Shown here piece after piece: positions 1 through 8,236 of a stretch of 48,495 bases of DNA (the first letter of the stretch is position 1; each line of letters begins with the position of its first letter). The notes beneath the pieces are model-generated. The model did not search any database. It was not told the origin of the DNA and saw only the letters and a program-made list of their open reading frames with translations. Made by a program: the position numbers and the translations under genes. The DNA lies in the IMG/VR virus record IMGVR_UViG_3300027763_000084, positions 1-48,495 of that record. One strand, written 5' to 3'. This DNA comes from a virus.

Positions 1-176
1 GACACAGACAGACGCACGATTTCACCACGAGACAATCCTACGTAATCACCGTAGAAAATGTTCGTGCTGTAACCGTTAGTGATCGGGTAATCACGAGTAG
101 AACCCGCAAAGACCTGACCTCCGATCAAATTGATCGGTTTTAGCCCGTAAGGGGCGTCAACAACCGGATAAGCCAT
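1..176 (-). CDS. Virion/head protein, N-terminal part (cut by window edge)
   Basis: The first 58 codons of a gene that leaves the window on the left. It starts MAYPVVDAPYGLKPINL, five bases after a clear AGGAGT ribosome binding site, and has no internal stop. It is the next gene after the scaffold and a conserved head-region gene in the direction of transcription, which is where many phages keep the capsid gene, so a capsid or other head protein is the natural guess. The visible part is Gly/Tyr-rich with beta-strand-like spacing and no signal peptide. The family cannot be fixed from 58 residues. Moderately sure it is a virion protein, not sure which one. Confidence 0.6.
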   Translation of the reverse strand, partial: MAYPVVDAPYGLKPINLIGGQVFAGSTRDYPITNGYSTNIFYGDYVGLSRGEIVRLSV

Positions 177-192
177 AAAGGACTCCTAAATT

Positions 193-666
193 TTAAGTAC
201 CAGAACCGAAAGTGACCTTGGTTCTCTTCTCGGAGAAAAGAGGCATCCTAGGATCATTTTCACGAAGGAAATTATTGTCCACTGAATCCACCTGAGACTT
301 GTTTAGGTTCTCGTAGTACTTGGATCGTTGAGCCATGAACTCGGTTGGAATACGGCAGAGCAATAAACCGCCCACTTCAATGTTGCCTTTAAAGCGACCT
401 TCAGTGGAAGCGTGCATCATGAGCTCGGGATAGTCTTCACCTTTGCAGGGTTCGTATCCTTCGCGTAACTTAGAAGAAATGTTACTTGGATCAGCAGTCC
501 CCATAGTGCTAATACGCACATATCTGTGCGTCCAGCCCGGACGGTTATCCGGCATGGGCAAAGTCTCGGGTGGACGCCATGCTTCAGGGCGTTGCATCAC
601 TTGGCGAGTGTCTAGCTCACGAGCTAAACGATTTTGTGTCTTTCCAGACGATAAAGCTTGATCCAT
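193..666 (-). CDS. Conserved head-region protein of unknown function (157 aa)
   Basis: The start ATG follows an AGAGG ribosome binding site and lies two bases beyond the scaffold stop codon. The protein has a WRPPETLPMPD segment near residue 30, a Tyr/Arg-rich HRYVRIS segment, an IEVGGLLLCRIP segment near residue 100 and a C-terminal RENDPRMPLFSEK block ending in KVTFGSGT. From memory of environmental phage genomes, proteins with this block order are often found between scaffold and capsid genes without an assigned function. No catalytic motif or membrane segment is visible. It is probably a minor virion or head-assembly protein; this is inferred only from position. Confidence 0.72.
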   Translation of the reverse strand: MDQALSSGKTQNRLARELDTRQVMQRPEAWRPPETLPMPDNRPGWTHRYVRISTMGTADPSNISSKLREGYEPCKGEDYPELMMHASTEGRFKGNIEVGGLLLCRIPTEFMAQRSKYYENLNKSQVDSVDNNFLRENDPRMPLFSEKRTKVTFGSGT

Positions 667-668
667 AA

Positions 669-1673
669 TTAACCTCTTTTAAGTTGAGCAACCTGTTTAG
701 CGTATTCTTCCAAAGGAACCCCAAGACGGCGAGCAATCGCTGCTTCGGATGCCTTCAGCCTAATACGATTAGGCGGAGTGCTACGGGAGGCGGGTGCCAC
801 CACATTAGCGGGTTTTGTTGCACGGCGCGGAGGTTCGTCCTCGTAAGCCGGTTCTGATACCTTTTTCGAAGGGGCATCATCTTCATAGCTCTGAGCACCG
901 TCATAGTACTCAGGAAATCGTCGGCGCATTGTAGCGTCTACTCGTTTGTAGTACTCGTCAGAACCCACAAAGTTAGCACCGTGTTCCTTAGCCAGCTTTT
1001 GATGCAACCCAAGGGCGGATGCTGTCATTTCAGGATCGGTACCAAACCAAGTGTTTTTTTGCATCCAACTTTGATCTCGTTGTGATACAGCAGGTTGATT
1101 TGTACTACGTTGTGGTATTTGTACATCATTTTCTTCAGTTTGTAAAGGCCTCATGTTTTGAACCTTGTCAAGATTCAACGTAGCCCGTGAAACTTCTGCT
1201 TGTGCTTCTACCACCGCATCAGAATCTCCGGACTCATAAGCTTCCTTGTATTTCTTTTTAGCGTTCTCAAATTCCATCTCAGCAGAACTCTTTGACTGCT
1301 CAATGTACGCTCTTGACCCAAGCGAAACTTGTTCCTGCAACTTGCGGTTCTGTTCCCACAATTGCTTGGTCAGCTTTTCAGCCGCTTCACGCTCTCGCAG
1401 TGCTTCTTCTTTAGCGCGTCGCTCATCGTGGTAGCCACGTGTAAATTTCTTTAGGCGCAACTGAACTTTCTCGTCATAAGATGCGAGTTCATCTTCAGTG
1501 GGGTCTTCGGGCGGCGTGTCATCGGGCTTACGGCCACGATCTTTGCGAGGTGTATCGTCTTCGATTTCTACATCAAATCCACCATCATCTTCTGTATCTA
1601 CGGGTTTACCCTTAGCTTCTTCATCTACTTCATGAGGAAACTTAAAGTCGTCTTTAAACTCAGTTTGTGCCAT
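669..1673 (-). CDS. Probable capsid scaffolding protein (334 aa)
   Basis: A very charged, helical protein. The first 95 residues are strongly acidic and Pro-rich. Residues about 95-205 form a long coiled coil with many Lys/Glu pairs (for example RRAKEEALREREAAEKL). A short structured block with an RRRFPEYYDG motif follows near residue 250, and the C terminus is basic (IRLKASEAAIARRLGV). This acidic-coiled-coil-basic plan and the place between portal and head genes are typical of T7- and P22-type scaffolds, which guide procapsid assembly through a basic C-terminal helix-turn-helix and then leave. AAGGAG stands before the ATG. No protease domain is seen. Confidence 0.78.
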   Translation of the reverse strand: MAQTEFKDDFKFPHEVDEEAKGKPVDTEDDGGFDVEIEDDTPRKDRGRKPDDTPPEDPTEDELASYDEKVQLRLKKFTRGYHDERRAKEEALREREAAEKLTKQLWEQNRKLQEQVSLGSRAYIEQSKSSAEMEFENAKKKYKEAYESGDSDAVVEAQAEVSRATLNLDKVQNMRPLQTEENDVQIPQRSTNQPAVSQRDQSWMQKNTWFGTDPEMTASALGLHQKLAKEHGANFVGSDEYYKRVDATMRRRFPEYYDGAQSYEDDAPSKKVSEPAYEDEPPRRATKPANVVAPASRSTPPNRIRLKASEAAIARRLGVPLEEYAKQVAQLKRG

Positions 1674-1684
1674 GTGTTAGCTCC

Positions 1685-2095
1685 TTATGCTGCACGTGTA
1701 ATACCACGGGGATCTTCCACAACTGCTTCAACCGAATCATCATTGAGGATGCGGAATTCACGGCCATGAATCTTCAGGCGGGTGCCTGAATTTGGTCGGC
1801 AGATGATAAAATCACCTTCCTTGCAACTCGGCCCGCTAGGGAAACGAGTGTTATCTTTATAGCAGTCAGGCCCAAGCTTGACGACAAATAGAACGGGAGT
1901 AAGTACTTCCTCAAAGTGCATAGATTGGCTGGATTTAATAATTCCAACTTCACTATCTGCGTACTCCTGCATAGCTTCTGGCACCACACACAAAATGTGA
2001 AATGTACGTGGGTCAGGCAACTGCTTAGCTTTGTCTTCAGATGGCTTATTAAGAATGCCAGACAAGTCAACAGCAGCGAGGTCAAATTCAGTCAT
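1685..2095 (-). CDS. GroES-like (Cpn10) co-chaperonin
   Basis: The ATG at 2095 was chosen because TGGAG lies eight bases upstream; the longer frame beginning at 2125 has no such site. The start overlaps the stop of the preceding gene. After an N-terminal extension of about 30 residues, the rest follows the Cpn10 pattern: a buried strand (FHILCVV), an EVGII strand, a variable mobile-loop-like stretch (SSQSMHFEEV), VLFVVKLGP, then KEGDFIICRPNSGTRLKIHG and the closing REFRILNDDSVEAVVEDP. GroES has the same order, ending in a GD..I....G..VKI...E.LIM.E.DI.A.VE pattern. T4 gp31 is the known precedent: it replaces GroES for capsid folding. Position beside scaffold and portal fits a job in capsid protein folding with host GroEL. 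Confidence 0.72.
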   Translation of the reverse strand: MTEFDLAAVDLSGILNKPSEDKAKQLPDPRTFHILCVVPEAMQEYADSEVGIIKSSQSMHFEEVLTPVLFVVKLGPDCYKDNTRFPSGPSCKEGDFIICRPNSGTRLKIHGREFRILNDDSVEAVVEDPRGITRAA

Positions 2096-2285
2096 CAGAT
2101 TTCTCCATCTTTTGCACGAGGTCATTAATTACGTTCTCTGCTAGGTTAAGGCCTCGGATCACCCCACAGATACTTCGATACTCTTCAATATCAGCGGCTC
2201 TACCGCTTGCAACATGAAAAGCTTGCTCTTCCTTTAGCTTCTCAATCTCTTTGGCGACGTGCGCCAATAGTTTGTAGTCGTTCAA
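2088..2285 (-). CDS. Small helical protein of unknown function (65 aa)
   Basis: Uses a TTG start that overlaps the portal stop codon by four bases (TTGA), with GGAG six bases upstream inside the end of the portal gene; its own stop overlaps the start of the GroES-like gene. The protein is almost wholly helical and charged (KLLAHVAKEIEKLKEEQAF, then IRGLNLAENVINDLVQKMEK). No motif is recognised. Tight translational coupling to portal and co-chaperonin suggests a role in head assembly, but this is inference from place alone. Confidence 0.7.
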   Translation of the reverse strand: MNDYKLLAHVAKEIEKLKEEQAFHVASGRAADIEEYRSICGVIRGLNLAENVINDLVQKMEKSDD

Positions 2286-4780
2286 TCTTTCTCCTTCTTA
2301 GGTTTTTGATTTGCTCTTTGGCCCGCCATTTGGATAGCCATTTGAGCTCTGTGCTTGGCGATATCAGCGCCAATTCGAGTACCTTCAAGAAGTTGGTTCT
2401 TCTGAAGCTTGTCTTTAGCAGCGGCAGCGCTTGCACCAACCTGCATAGCCGCTATTTCTTTTTGCGCTGCAATACGTGACTCTTCAATACGAAGCTGGTC
2501 AGCTTTAGCAGCCGCATCAATTTGTTGCTTCTGTTGTTTAAGCTGAAGTTCTTGCATCTTGATTTGCAACTCTTGCTGTTGCATCTGAATAAGCGGGTCT
2601 TGAGCTTGTTGCTGTGCTTGCTGCTGAGCCGCCATTGCTTGCGCCTGCTGTGTCATACGAGTTGACGCTTGTGCAGCAAGTTGTGCAACCTGTGCAGCCA
2701 CCTCTGGAGCCATGTTCTTTTCTTGCTCCTCTGTAGGCAACAGGAGGCCCACAGTTTGCTCAACCTCTTTACGGTATGCAAACGCCAAGTGCTCGTTGAT
2801 GTGCGCCATCATTGCGGCTACAAGTGCCTGACCTTGTGGGGTCTGCCCAATTAAACCCATGATCTTGGGGTTCTGAAGCATGCTTGTGTGCACTGCAATA
2901 TGAGCTTGGTGATCTTGCTCAATGAACGCTTTAGCAGGCTTACCAGTAAGAACGTTCTGGTTCTCTTGCACTGGGTCTGTAGCTTTAGCATCGTCCTCAA
3001 TTGGGATTAATTTAGCTGCGTTCTTGATGCCCAACACCTCAATCATCTGACGGTGTAGTAAGGGGAGGTTATAAAGTTGCGGAGCAGTTTGCGCGAGTTG
3101 TAACGCAGCTTGGTATTGCACAATCTTCTGCGCCATCGTTGCAGCGTTTGGATCGCTCACAGGGATCACAGCGACCATGTCGTAGTCAGATTTCTTCGCT
3201 CTACGTGAACCATCGACTGGCTCGTAGTCATACTCTTCTGGTGTGTAGTCGGCAATGATTGCTTTTAACAAACGGAACTCTTGACGCATCGAGTAGTGCA
3301 TACGCGCTTGCACAGCACCCATCACCTTCAACGTTCTTTCTAGTATGGCTAACGTAGTCCCAACAGGTGCTTGCGCACTCATGTCGCTGACGTTCATGTC
3401 TCCTGCGGATGCGAACTGTCTACCCTCTTGCACAATGTTCTGGAACAAGGCAAAGAGAACCTGACTGGGTTCCTTGTACGGCAACGGCAAGATGTTATCC
3501 CTAATGGATCCACTGGGTACGTCAACATCACGAAACTCTCCCGGTGCGATAGGGGTATCGTCGCCTTTGACACGGAGTCCCCTTGACTTGAGTCCGCCCG
3601 GTAAATTACTGAGCGTACCTGCATCAACGAGTTGCCTGATGAGCATGGTCGCGCTCTTCGCATATCCGCCGATAAGGTGAATAAGACCATATCCATAGAA
3701 GCCAAACCCCGGTATGTATTGATAGTGGACAAAGTGCTGGCGTTTGATATGCAACTCATCATCTTCATACCAATTACGACGAATGGCAAGAATCTTAGTT
3801 GTTGCTTTCTCAACTGTGACTACGTACGGCAGTGCAATGCCTGTGGGCTCACCGTCTTTATCTTTGTGCTCATAGCCTTTTAAGTCTAAGTCAACGTGCA
3901 TCTCAAGAATGCGAAAGCGATCATCTTGTACCGCTGACATGCCTGTTTCTTCCGCTTTCTGTTTCTCAATATCATCAAGCTCAGCGGACGGCTCGCCTAA
4001 CTCTACGTCGCTATAGAACCCAGCGTCTTGCAGTTTAAGAATCTCATTCTCAGTCTTACGCATCACGTGCGTAACCCGCTCGGCACGCTCTAAGTTAGAC
4101 GCGCCGTATGGCACGACAATATCTTCTGCAGGGATAAACATCGCAACTTGTCGTCCAATGCTTGGATCGTAATAGACCTTCTTAAATGCAGAGCCAGACA
4201 GAGGTAAATTCCACAACAACTTCTCATGCTCAGGGCGATACTCAACCATCACTTCCGTGAGTTGATAGTTCATATCCTCACGCACGCGAGCAGATGCTTC
4301 TTCTTTTACAGGGGTGTCCTTACCAAGAATCTGCGTCTTCACTGGGCCAGCGGCAGGGAACGTCTCCATAATCCCCTCAGACTGAAAGCGTACGACGCTC
4401 TCGGTAAGCATCGGATGGAACACACCACAAGCGCCATTCCAAGGCTCTGTTCTTTCTTCGTACTTCAAACCCAATAGCTTCAAACCTTCTACGTAGGTTC
4501 TGATCCAATCTTTGCGGTCGTTAATGTCTTTATCAAAGTCTGCGACTAACTCACCACCAAGAGAGTCAAGCGCACTGTCGCTCATGAAGTCAGCAAGATT
4601 GGCATCAAAGTCTTCTGCATCTTCTTTGTCTGGGCTAAGTTCAATCTCAATATCACCCATGCCGATCGTTACTGATTCTGGGTCTTCAATCTCAATCTCA
4701 AGAGGGGGAGCCATACCCATCTCTTCACTAATACCAAGAGGGGCTGCGTACAAACCTTTGTCCATAGAACTCGTTGCCAT
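2282..4780 (-). CDS. Portal protein (832 aa)
   Basis: Large podovirus-type portal, the dodecameric ring at the capsid vertex through which DNA enters and leaves. The ATG follows AAGGA, immediately after terL. The N terminus is acidic (residues 25-75). The core contains WIRTYVEGLKLLGLKYEERT, a WNGACGVFHPMLTE segment, the YYDPSIGRQVAMFIPAEDIVVPYGA block and a GFGFYGYGLIHLIG..AKSAT..IRQLVDAGTL segment, which match P22-like portals of environmental phages. The last 150 residues are a Gln/Ala-rich coiled coil with many QQ pairs, comparable to the portal barrel of P22. Gene order terS-terL-portal-scaffold supports the call. Confidence 0.9.
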   Translation of the reverse strand: MATSSMDKGLYAAPLGISEEMGMAPPLEIEIEDPESVTIGMGDIEIELSPDKEDAEDFDANLADFMSDSALDSLGGELVADFDKDINDRKDWIRTYVEGLKLLGLKYEERTEPWNGACGVFHPMLTESVVRFQSEGIMETFPAAGPVKTQILGKDTPVKEEASARVREDMNYQLTEVMVEYRPEHEKLLWNLPLSGSAFKKVYYDPSIGRQVAMFIPAEDIVVPYGASNLERAERVTHVMRKTENEILKLQDAGFYSDVELGEPSAELDDIEKQKAEETGMSAVQDDRFRILEMHVDLDLKGYEHKDKDGEPTGIALPYVVTVEKATTKILAIRRNWYEDDELHIKRQHFVHYQYIPGFGFYGYGLIHLIGGYAKSATMLIRQLVDAGTLSNLPGGLKSRGLRVKGDDTPIAPGEFRDVDVPSGSIRDNILPLPYKEPSQVLFALFQNIVQEGRQFASAGDMNVSDMSAQAPVGTTLAILERTLKVMGAVQARMHYSMRQEFRLLKAIIADYTPEEYDYEPVDGSRRAKKSDYDMVAVIPVSDPNAATMAQKIVQYQAALQLAQTAPQLYNLPLLHRQMIEVLGIKNAAKLIPIEDDAKATDPVQENQNVLTGKPAKAFIEQDHQAHIAVHTSMLQNPKIMGLIGQTPQGQALVAAMMAHINEHLAFAYRKEVEQTVGLLLPTEEQEKNMAPEVAAQVAQLAAQASTRMTQQAQAMAAQQQAQQQAQDPLIQMQQQELQIKMQELQLKQQKQQIDAAAKADQLRIEESRIAAQKEIAAMQVGASAAAAKDKLQKNQLLEGTRIGADIAKHRAQMAIQMAGQRANQKPKKEKD

Positions 4781-4789
4781 TTTTAATCC

Positions 4790-6307
4790 TTAAACTGTGT
4801 AAAACCGCTCACGGCGGTGGCTCTTAAACCATTGAATCTCTTCAGGCTCATCGCTTGGTAAGCGTAGGAACCCACCCTGACGAAAGCGCATCAACGCTAG
4901 TGTCGTCGCATCAACCAAGTCATCATGCTCGCCTGACGGAAACGCCCCAATCTCGTCGACTAATTCTTCAGCCCAACGAGTCTGCGGCACCCATACTTTT
5001 CCACTGGCGATGATATCGCTAACAGAGTTCAAGCGGGCAATTTTGTCTTGCCCTTTACCCGGCGTGTATTCCTGAACTGGAATACCCATCGCTCTTAAGT
5101 CGTAGATTAGTGGCGCACCAGACGCCTTCTTTTCCACAATTAATGAGTCAGGTTCATACTCGTTGTACTCTCTAAGCACATCTCTCTTTAACTCGGGGAA
5201 CTCAACACGTTTCTTATATGTGTTGAGGAGGATAATATTCGGCGCAAAGTTATCTTCCTCACAGTTGAAGATGCCCCAAGTTGTCCCTGCGGAATAGTCA
5301 GCACGCTGGGTTTTCTCAAAGGCGGTATCCCATGACTGCAAGATATAGTCACACTGAGGAGGATTGTCTTTATCCCACCACTTCCACCAGTCTCGTTTGA
5401 TAATTGCACTTTCATTACCAATAGGATTTTGCTGGTATTGTGCCTGCCACTTGGAATTTGGCAATTCTTCACGTAAAGCCGCAAGCTCTTCAAGGCTCCA
5501 GAATTGCGGCCATAGGGGATTACCCGAAGGGAGAATTGCAGGGAACTCAATGACTTCCCACTCTTCTCCAGACCTTTGAGCCGCACTTTTAACCACTTGT
5601 CCGGTCAAATCCCGTGCTGCCCAACGTGTCATCACAATCACAATCGATCCGCCCGGTTGCAGACGCTGGCGCGGGCCAGATGTATACCACTCATAGACCT
5701 TATCGTAGATTTCTGGGTTTGAAGCCGCCATTGCAGCCTCTTGTTCTGAGTGCGGGTCGTCAATAATTAGGATATCAGCACCTTTTCCGGTCACGGCACC
5801 GCCCACACCAATGGCGAAATAGTCGCCACCCTTGTTTGTGTTCCACCTACCAGCCGCTTTTGAGTCTTGTTGCAGCCCCACACCCGGAAATATCTCTGTA
5901 TAAACGTCCTGATCGACCAAATTTCGCACTTTTCGACCAAAACCCACGGCTAATTCAGCCGTGTGGGACGTTTGAATCACTTTTTTCTCTGGAAAGTTGC
6001 CTAAAAACCATGCTGGCAGCAAATATGAAGCAAATTCTGATTTGGTATGGCGTGGTGGCATGTTAATTATGAGCCTTTTGCACTCTCCACGGGCTACACG
6101 CTCAAACGCCTTGGCCATTCTCTTGTGGTGTGAACCCTCAATGAAGCTAGGCCACACCTTTTTTACAAAAGACATGAACGATCGGCGAGCTTCTTCCCTA
6201 TCAGCAAGAATCTCCTGCTCATCTAACGATACGATGAGGTCGCGGAGTTGTGCTTCAGGAAGATTTGGCAGAATTTTCAGCAGGTTCTGTAGTTTCTGGT
6301 GATCCAT
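4790..6307 (-). CDS. terL: Terminase large subunit
   Basis: DNA-packaging motor: an ATPase plus nuclease that cuts concatemeric DNA and pumps it into the head. The ATPase half has a variant Walker A at residues 84-91 (PPRHTKSE) and a Walker B at 178-184 (ADILIIDD), with MTRWA near 226-230 as a coupling segment. The RNase H-fold nuclease half has SWDTAF (Asp327), VEKKASG (from about 391) and EHDDLVDA (Asp462/463), the expected three acidic positions. Length 505 aa is normal for the family. The start overlaps the preceding terS candidate by 53 bases and has only a weak ribosome binding site, so a slightly later start is possible; the function is secure. Confidence 0.95.
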   Translation of the reverse strand: MDHQKLQNLLKILPNLPEAQLRDLIVSLDEQEILADREEARRSFMSFVKKVWPSFIEGSHHKRMAKAFERVARGECKRLIINMPPRHTKSEFASYLLPAWFLGNFPEKKVIQTSHTAELAVGFGRKVRNLVDQDVYTEIFPGVGLQQDSKAAGRWNTNKGGDYFAIGVGGAVTGKGADILIIDDPHSEQEAAMAASNPEIYDKVYEWYTSGPRQRLQPGGSIVIVMTRWAARDLTGQVVKSAAQRSGEEWEVIEFPAILPSGNPLWPQFWSLEELAALREELPNSKWQAQYQQNPIGNESAIIKRDWWKWWDKDNPPQCDYILQSWDTAFEKTQRADYSAGTTWGIFNCEEDNFAPNIILLNTYKKRVEFPELKRDVLREYNEYEPDSLIVEKKASGAPLIYDLRAMGIPVQEYTPGKGQDKIARLNSVSDIIASGKVWVPQTRWAEELVDEIGAFPSGEHDDLVDATTLALMRFRQGGFLRLPSDEPEEIQWFKSHRRERFYTV

Positions 6308-6923
6308 CTTTTACTTTAGTGGCCTCGAGTTGAGCTAACTCGTCATCGTCGTCGACGCCGAGGTCTTTCTTTGTATTCTTGGGGGTTACATCTGTAACGC
6401 CTATAGATAGTAGGCGGTTAATCTTCTGTTCAATGACCTGCTGGAGATCACTGGATGAGCGATGTGTAATAGTGATTTCAGACTTCTCGGAGAACGCACC
6501 AATATCTGACATTTTTCCAATGAGTTCTAAAGCACGAAGTTCTGACTTGGTGTCACCACAGGTGCTTAGCTCTAGCAACCTGTTCATAATATATGTACGC
6601 GCTTGCGTCGCATCAACCACTACGCGGTGGTCATACTCTGTTAGCAAAGCTGCAAGTTTAAGGGCTACGTTACCTTGATAGAGAGACGGTGGATTTGAGA
6701 TCTCCTTATCCTGACCATTCTTCTTTTGCTTTTTATCAAACTGCGCAAATAGCTTGCGTGCTTCCTCGTCGTCCTCTTCCGTCATCTCAAACGGCATGCC
6801 GAGCTCAGCCATTATTGTTGACGTCATAGCAGCAATGCGCACATTTTCTTGGAGGGACTGGCCTACCTGCTCGGAGAGCGAAGTTGGAACTGGGTGTTCA
6901 TTTGTAGGCTGTATTTCTGTCAT
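6255..6923 (-). CDS. Probable terminase small subunit
   Basis: Lies directly upstream of terL and overlaps it, the normal place for the DNA-recognition subunit. The product (222 aa from the ATG at 6923) is acidic and helical. It has EMTEEDDEEARKLFAQFDKK, a helical block QARTYIMNRLLELSTCGDTK, then ELRALELIGKMSDIGAFSEK and a terminal ITITHRSSSDLQQVIEQKI before an acidic tail. I recall similar 'alter the age of block' patterns (LE..G..ADVG.FSEKSE) from small terminases of related phages, but no family hallmark is decisive. The frame stays open to a TTG at 7025, which has no ribosome binding site; the ATG has only a weak TGGTG. Confidence 0.62.
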   Translation of the reverse strand: MTEIQPTNEHPVPTSLSEQVGQSLQENVRIAAMTSTIMAELGMPFEMTEEDDEEARKLFAQFDKKQKKNGQDKEISNPPSLYQGNVALKLAALLTEYDHRVVVDATQARTYIMNRLLELSTCGDTKSELRALELIGKMSDIGAFSEKSEITITHRSSSDLQQVIEQKINRLLSIGVTDVTPKNTKKDLGVDDDDELAQLEATKVKDGSPETTEPAENSAKSS

Positions 6924-7239
6924 AAGCACCAAAGTAAATTGGGAAGTGTCAGGTACTAGCCGCCCGTCCACAAGCTTAAAAGTTTGCGCGGCATTCCCCG
7001 ACCGGCTAAATGTAACAGATTCCAAAATTTTTGCAAAAATATTTTTTGCTTGTCTTGATACTTTGATACCGGGGGGTGTTTTTAAAACACGTATGGTAGA
7101 TGTACCTTAAAGAAAAACAAAGGGGGTAGGGGGGTAAAAATGAAACAGTGACGTCTAGAGTGCGACACACAGTGTTGGTGCCTTGGGAGTCCCTTGCTGA
7201 GAATTTGGGGGGTGGGGGTCACCGATTCGGGGATATTTT
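6924..7239. other. Gene-free region between terS and the first paralog cassette
   Basis: About 320 bases without a convincing gene. On the minus strand it must carry the promoter for the packaging operon. The best sigma70-like match is TTGCAA, 16 bases, TACATT near 7009-7036, which is weak. At 7076-7090 there is a perfect AT-rich palindrome, GTGTTTT-T-AAAACAC, a possible operator. The plus strand has runs of five or six G at 7120-7135 and 7207-7218. No start codon with a good ribosome binding site opens a frame of useful length. Confidence 0.5.
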
Positions 7240-7258
7240 AAAAAGTGACTGGGTCACT
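7240..7258 (-). terminator. Second rho-independent terminator after the 217-aa gene
   Basis: On the minus strand a six-base-pair stem AGTGAC/GTCACT with a three-base loop is followed by a run of T. It is shorter than the terminator just upstream (7271-7305) and looks like a backup in tandem, isolating the paralog cassette from the packaging operon. Confidence 0.55.
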
Positions 7259-7270
7259 GGGGGCTCACAA

Positions 7271-7305
7271 AACAAAAAAGCCCCCAGTCATTACAACTGG
7301 GGGCT
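7271..7305 (-). terminator. Strong rho-independent terminator
   Basis: Perfect ten-base-pair stem (AGCCCCCAGT at 7279-7288 with ACTGGGGGCT at 7296-7305), seven-base loop, and on the minus strand a run of T directly after. It ends the transcript of the 217-aa gene, 22 bases after its stop codon. Confidence 0.93.
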
Positions 7306-7326
7306 CGATATAGATATATAGCTATA

Positions 7327-7980
7327 TCAGTCTTCGATCGTGTATTCTATATCAGTGTTCTCGTCCAGTAACTCCAAGATAGCTTGAAGCTTCTCTATAT
7401 CAGTGCACTTGGAAACAAGCTCTTTCACTTCGGCTCGGGCGGCTTTGAGCTCTTCTCCGAGAGCTTTGTTCTCTTCGCTTGTCTTTGCGCGAATGACCTT
7501 CTCGAGCTCTTTCTGGGTCTTCTTGAGCTCTTTGTCCTCGGGCTTGTCTGCGAGCTTCTTGTAGTTCTTAGCCAACTGGTCGCGGAGCTCCCATGCGCTT
7601 TGATCTTCATACTTCTCAAGCAAAGCCTCTTGAGCTTTCTCTCTCTGCTCTGACTTCTTCACGGCGGCGGCTCCGGTGCTCTTGGGCTTTGTCATGCCGT
7701 AGAGCTCGTCCAGCAACTTCGCAAATTCCTTCCAAGCTTTGTCGCTCGCGTTCGCGGTGAGGTCTGGGTTTTGATGAGCGTGCCCGTCAACCCACTGGAC
7801 GCGATAAGCCTCCCACTCTTCGTAGCTGGGCTCTGCTCCGAGAGTTTGAGCCGCTGAAGTAACGACCTCTACGCGCTCGAGCTTGTTACGAGCAAATCTA
7901 GACCCCTGCTCGTATGCTTGGGTTTCGCGGTCGAATGATAGAGCTTTGATCGCTCCGGCTACTGTAGACAATTCAGTCAT
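7327..7980 (-). CDS. Paralog A of a tandem pair: charged helical protein of unknown function (217 aa)
   Basis: The ATG follows GGGAG. It forms a single-gene unit with its own terminator and upstream leader repeat. The protein clearly resembles the neighbouring gene at 8237: both have a short N-terminal helix (ELSTVAGAIKAL here), a (A/T)EP(S/T)YEEW block at about residue 50, a D/N..WK.F..LLDELYG-like helix, then AAVKKSEQREKAQ before a long Lys/Glu-rich coiled coil, and an end with a dozen acidic residues. No enzyme motif, membrane segment or cysteine pair is visible. The EP.YEEW core is the most conserved part and is probably the functional surface. Family not recognised. Confidence 0.85.
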   Translation of the reverse strand: MTELSTVAGAIKALSFDRETQAYEQGSRFARNKLERVEVVTSAAQTLGAEPSYEEWEAYRVQWVDGHAHQNPDLTANASDKAWKEFAKLLDELYGMTKPKSTGAAAVKKSEQREKAQEALLEKYEDQSAWELRDQLAKNYKKLADKPEDKELKKTQKELEKVIRAKTSEENKALGEELKAARAEVKELVSKCTDIEKLQAILELLDENTDIEYTIED

Positions 7981-8037
7981 GGTATCTCCCTTGTTGACTG
8001 GTTAACCCCTTGTTGGCCTATCCAACAAAGGAATTAC

Positions 8038-8066
8038 ATCTTACCACACTTTGTAGCTTTTTACTA
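8038..8066 (-). promoter_or_regulatory. Possible promoter of the 217-aa gene
   Basis: On the minus strand, TAAGAT (8043-8038) stands 17 bases after TAGTAA (8066-8061). The -10 is good and the -35 poor. It lies 58 bases before the start codon, between the leader repeat and the gene. Offered as the best available candidate only. Confidence 0.35.
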
Positions 8067-8163
8067 CCCTTTACAACTTATTTTTGCTAGGGGAAACCCT
8101 TGTTGTTTTTAGGGGACAATTTGACCTCCAGTCAGTTTGTCCAGTCATTCAAAAGACACCAGA

Positions 8164-8194
8164 GGCAGGGAACGGTCATTTCAACGCGGTAGCC
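8164..8194 (-). repeat. Leader repeat, copy 1 (upstream of paralog A)
   Basis: 31 bases beginning GGCAGGG, then AACGGTCATTTCAACG, ending CGGTAGCC on the plus strand. A second copy at 8999-9031 differs by one substitution and a two-base insertion. Each copy lies upstream of one of the two paralogous minus-strand genes (184 and 124 bases before the start codon). This copy directly touches the terminator of the gene further upstream. Shared control site or relic of the duplication. Confidence 0.85.
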
Positions 8195-8222
8195 AAAAAA
8201 ACCCCGATGGTTAGTCGGGGTT
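8195..8222 (-). terminator. Rho-independent terminator of paralog B
   Basis: Eight-base-pair stem AACCCCGA (8200-8207) with TCGGGGTT (8215-8222), seven-base loop, followed on the minus strand by a run of seven T. It stands 15 bases after the stop of the 212-aa gene. Confidence 0.92.
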
Positions 8223-8236
8223 GGAAACTAACTGGG

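Noticed and set aside
7115-7220. G-quadruplex in the G-run region
   Set aside because: Each cluster has only two long G runs, and the clusters are about 75 bases apart, so a stable four-run structure is doubtful.
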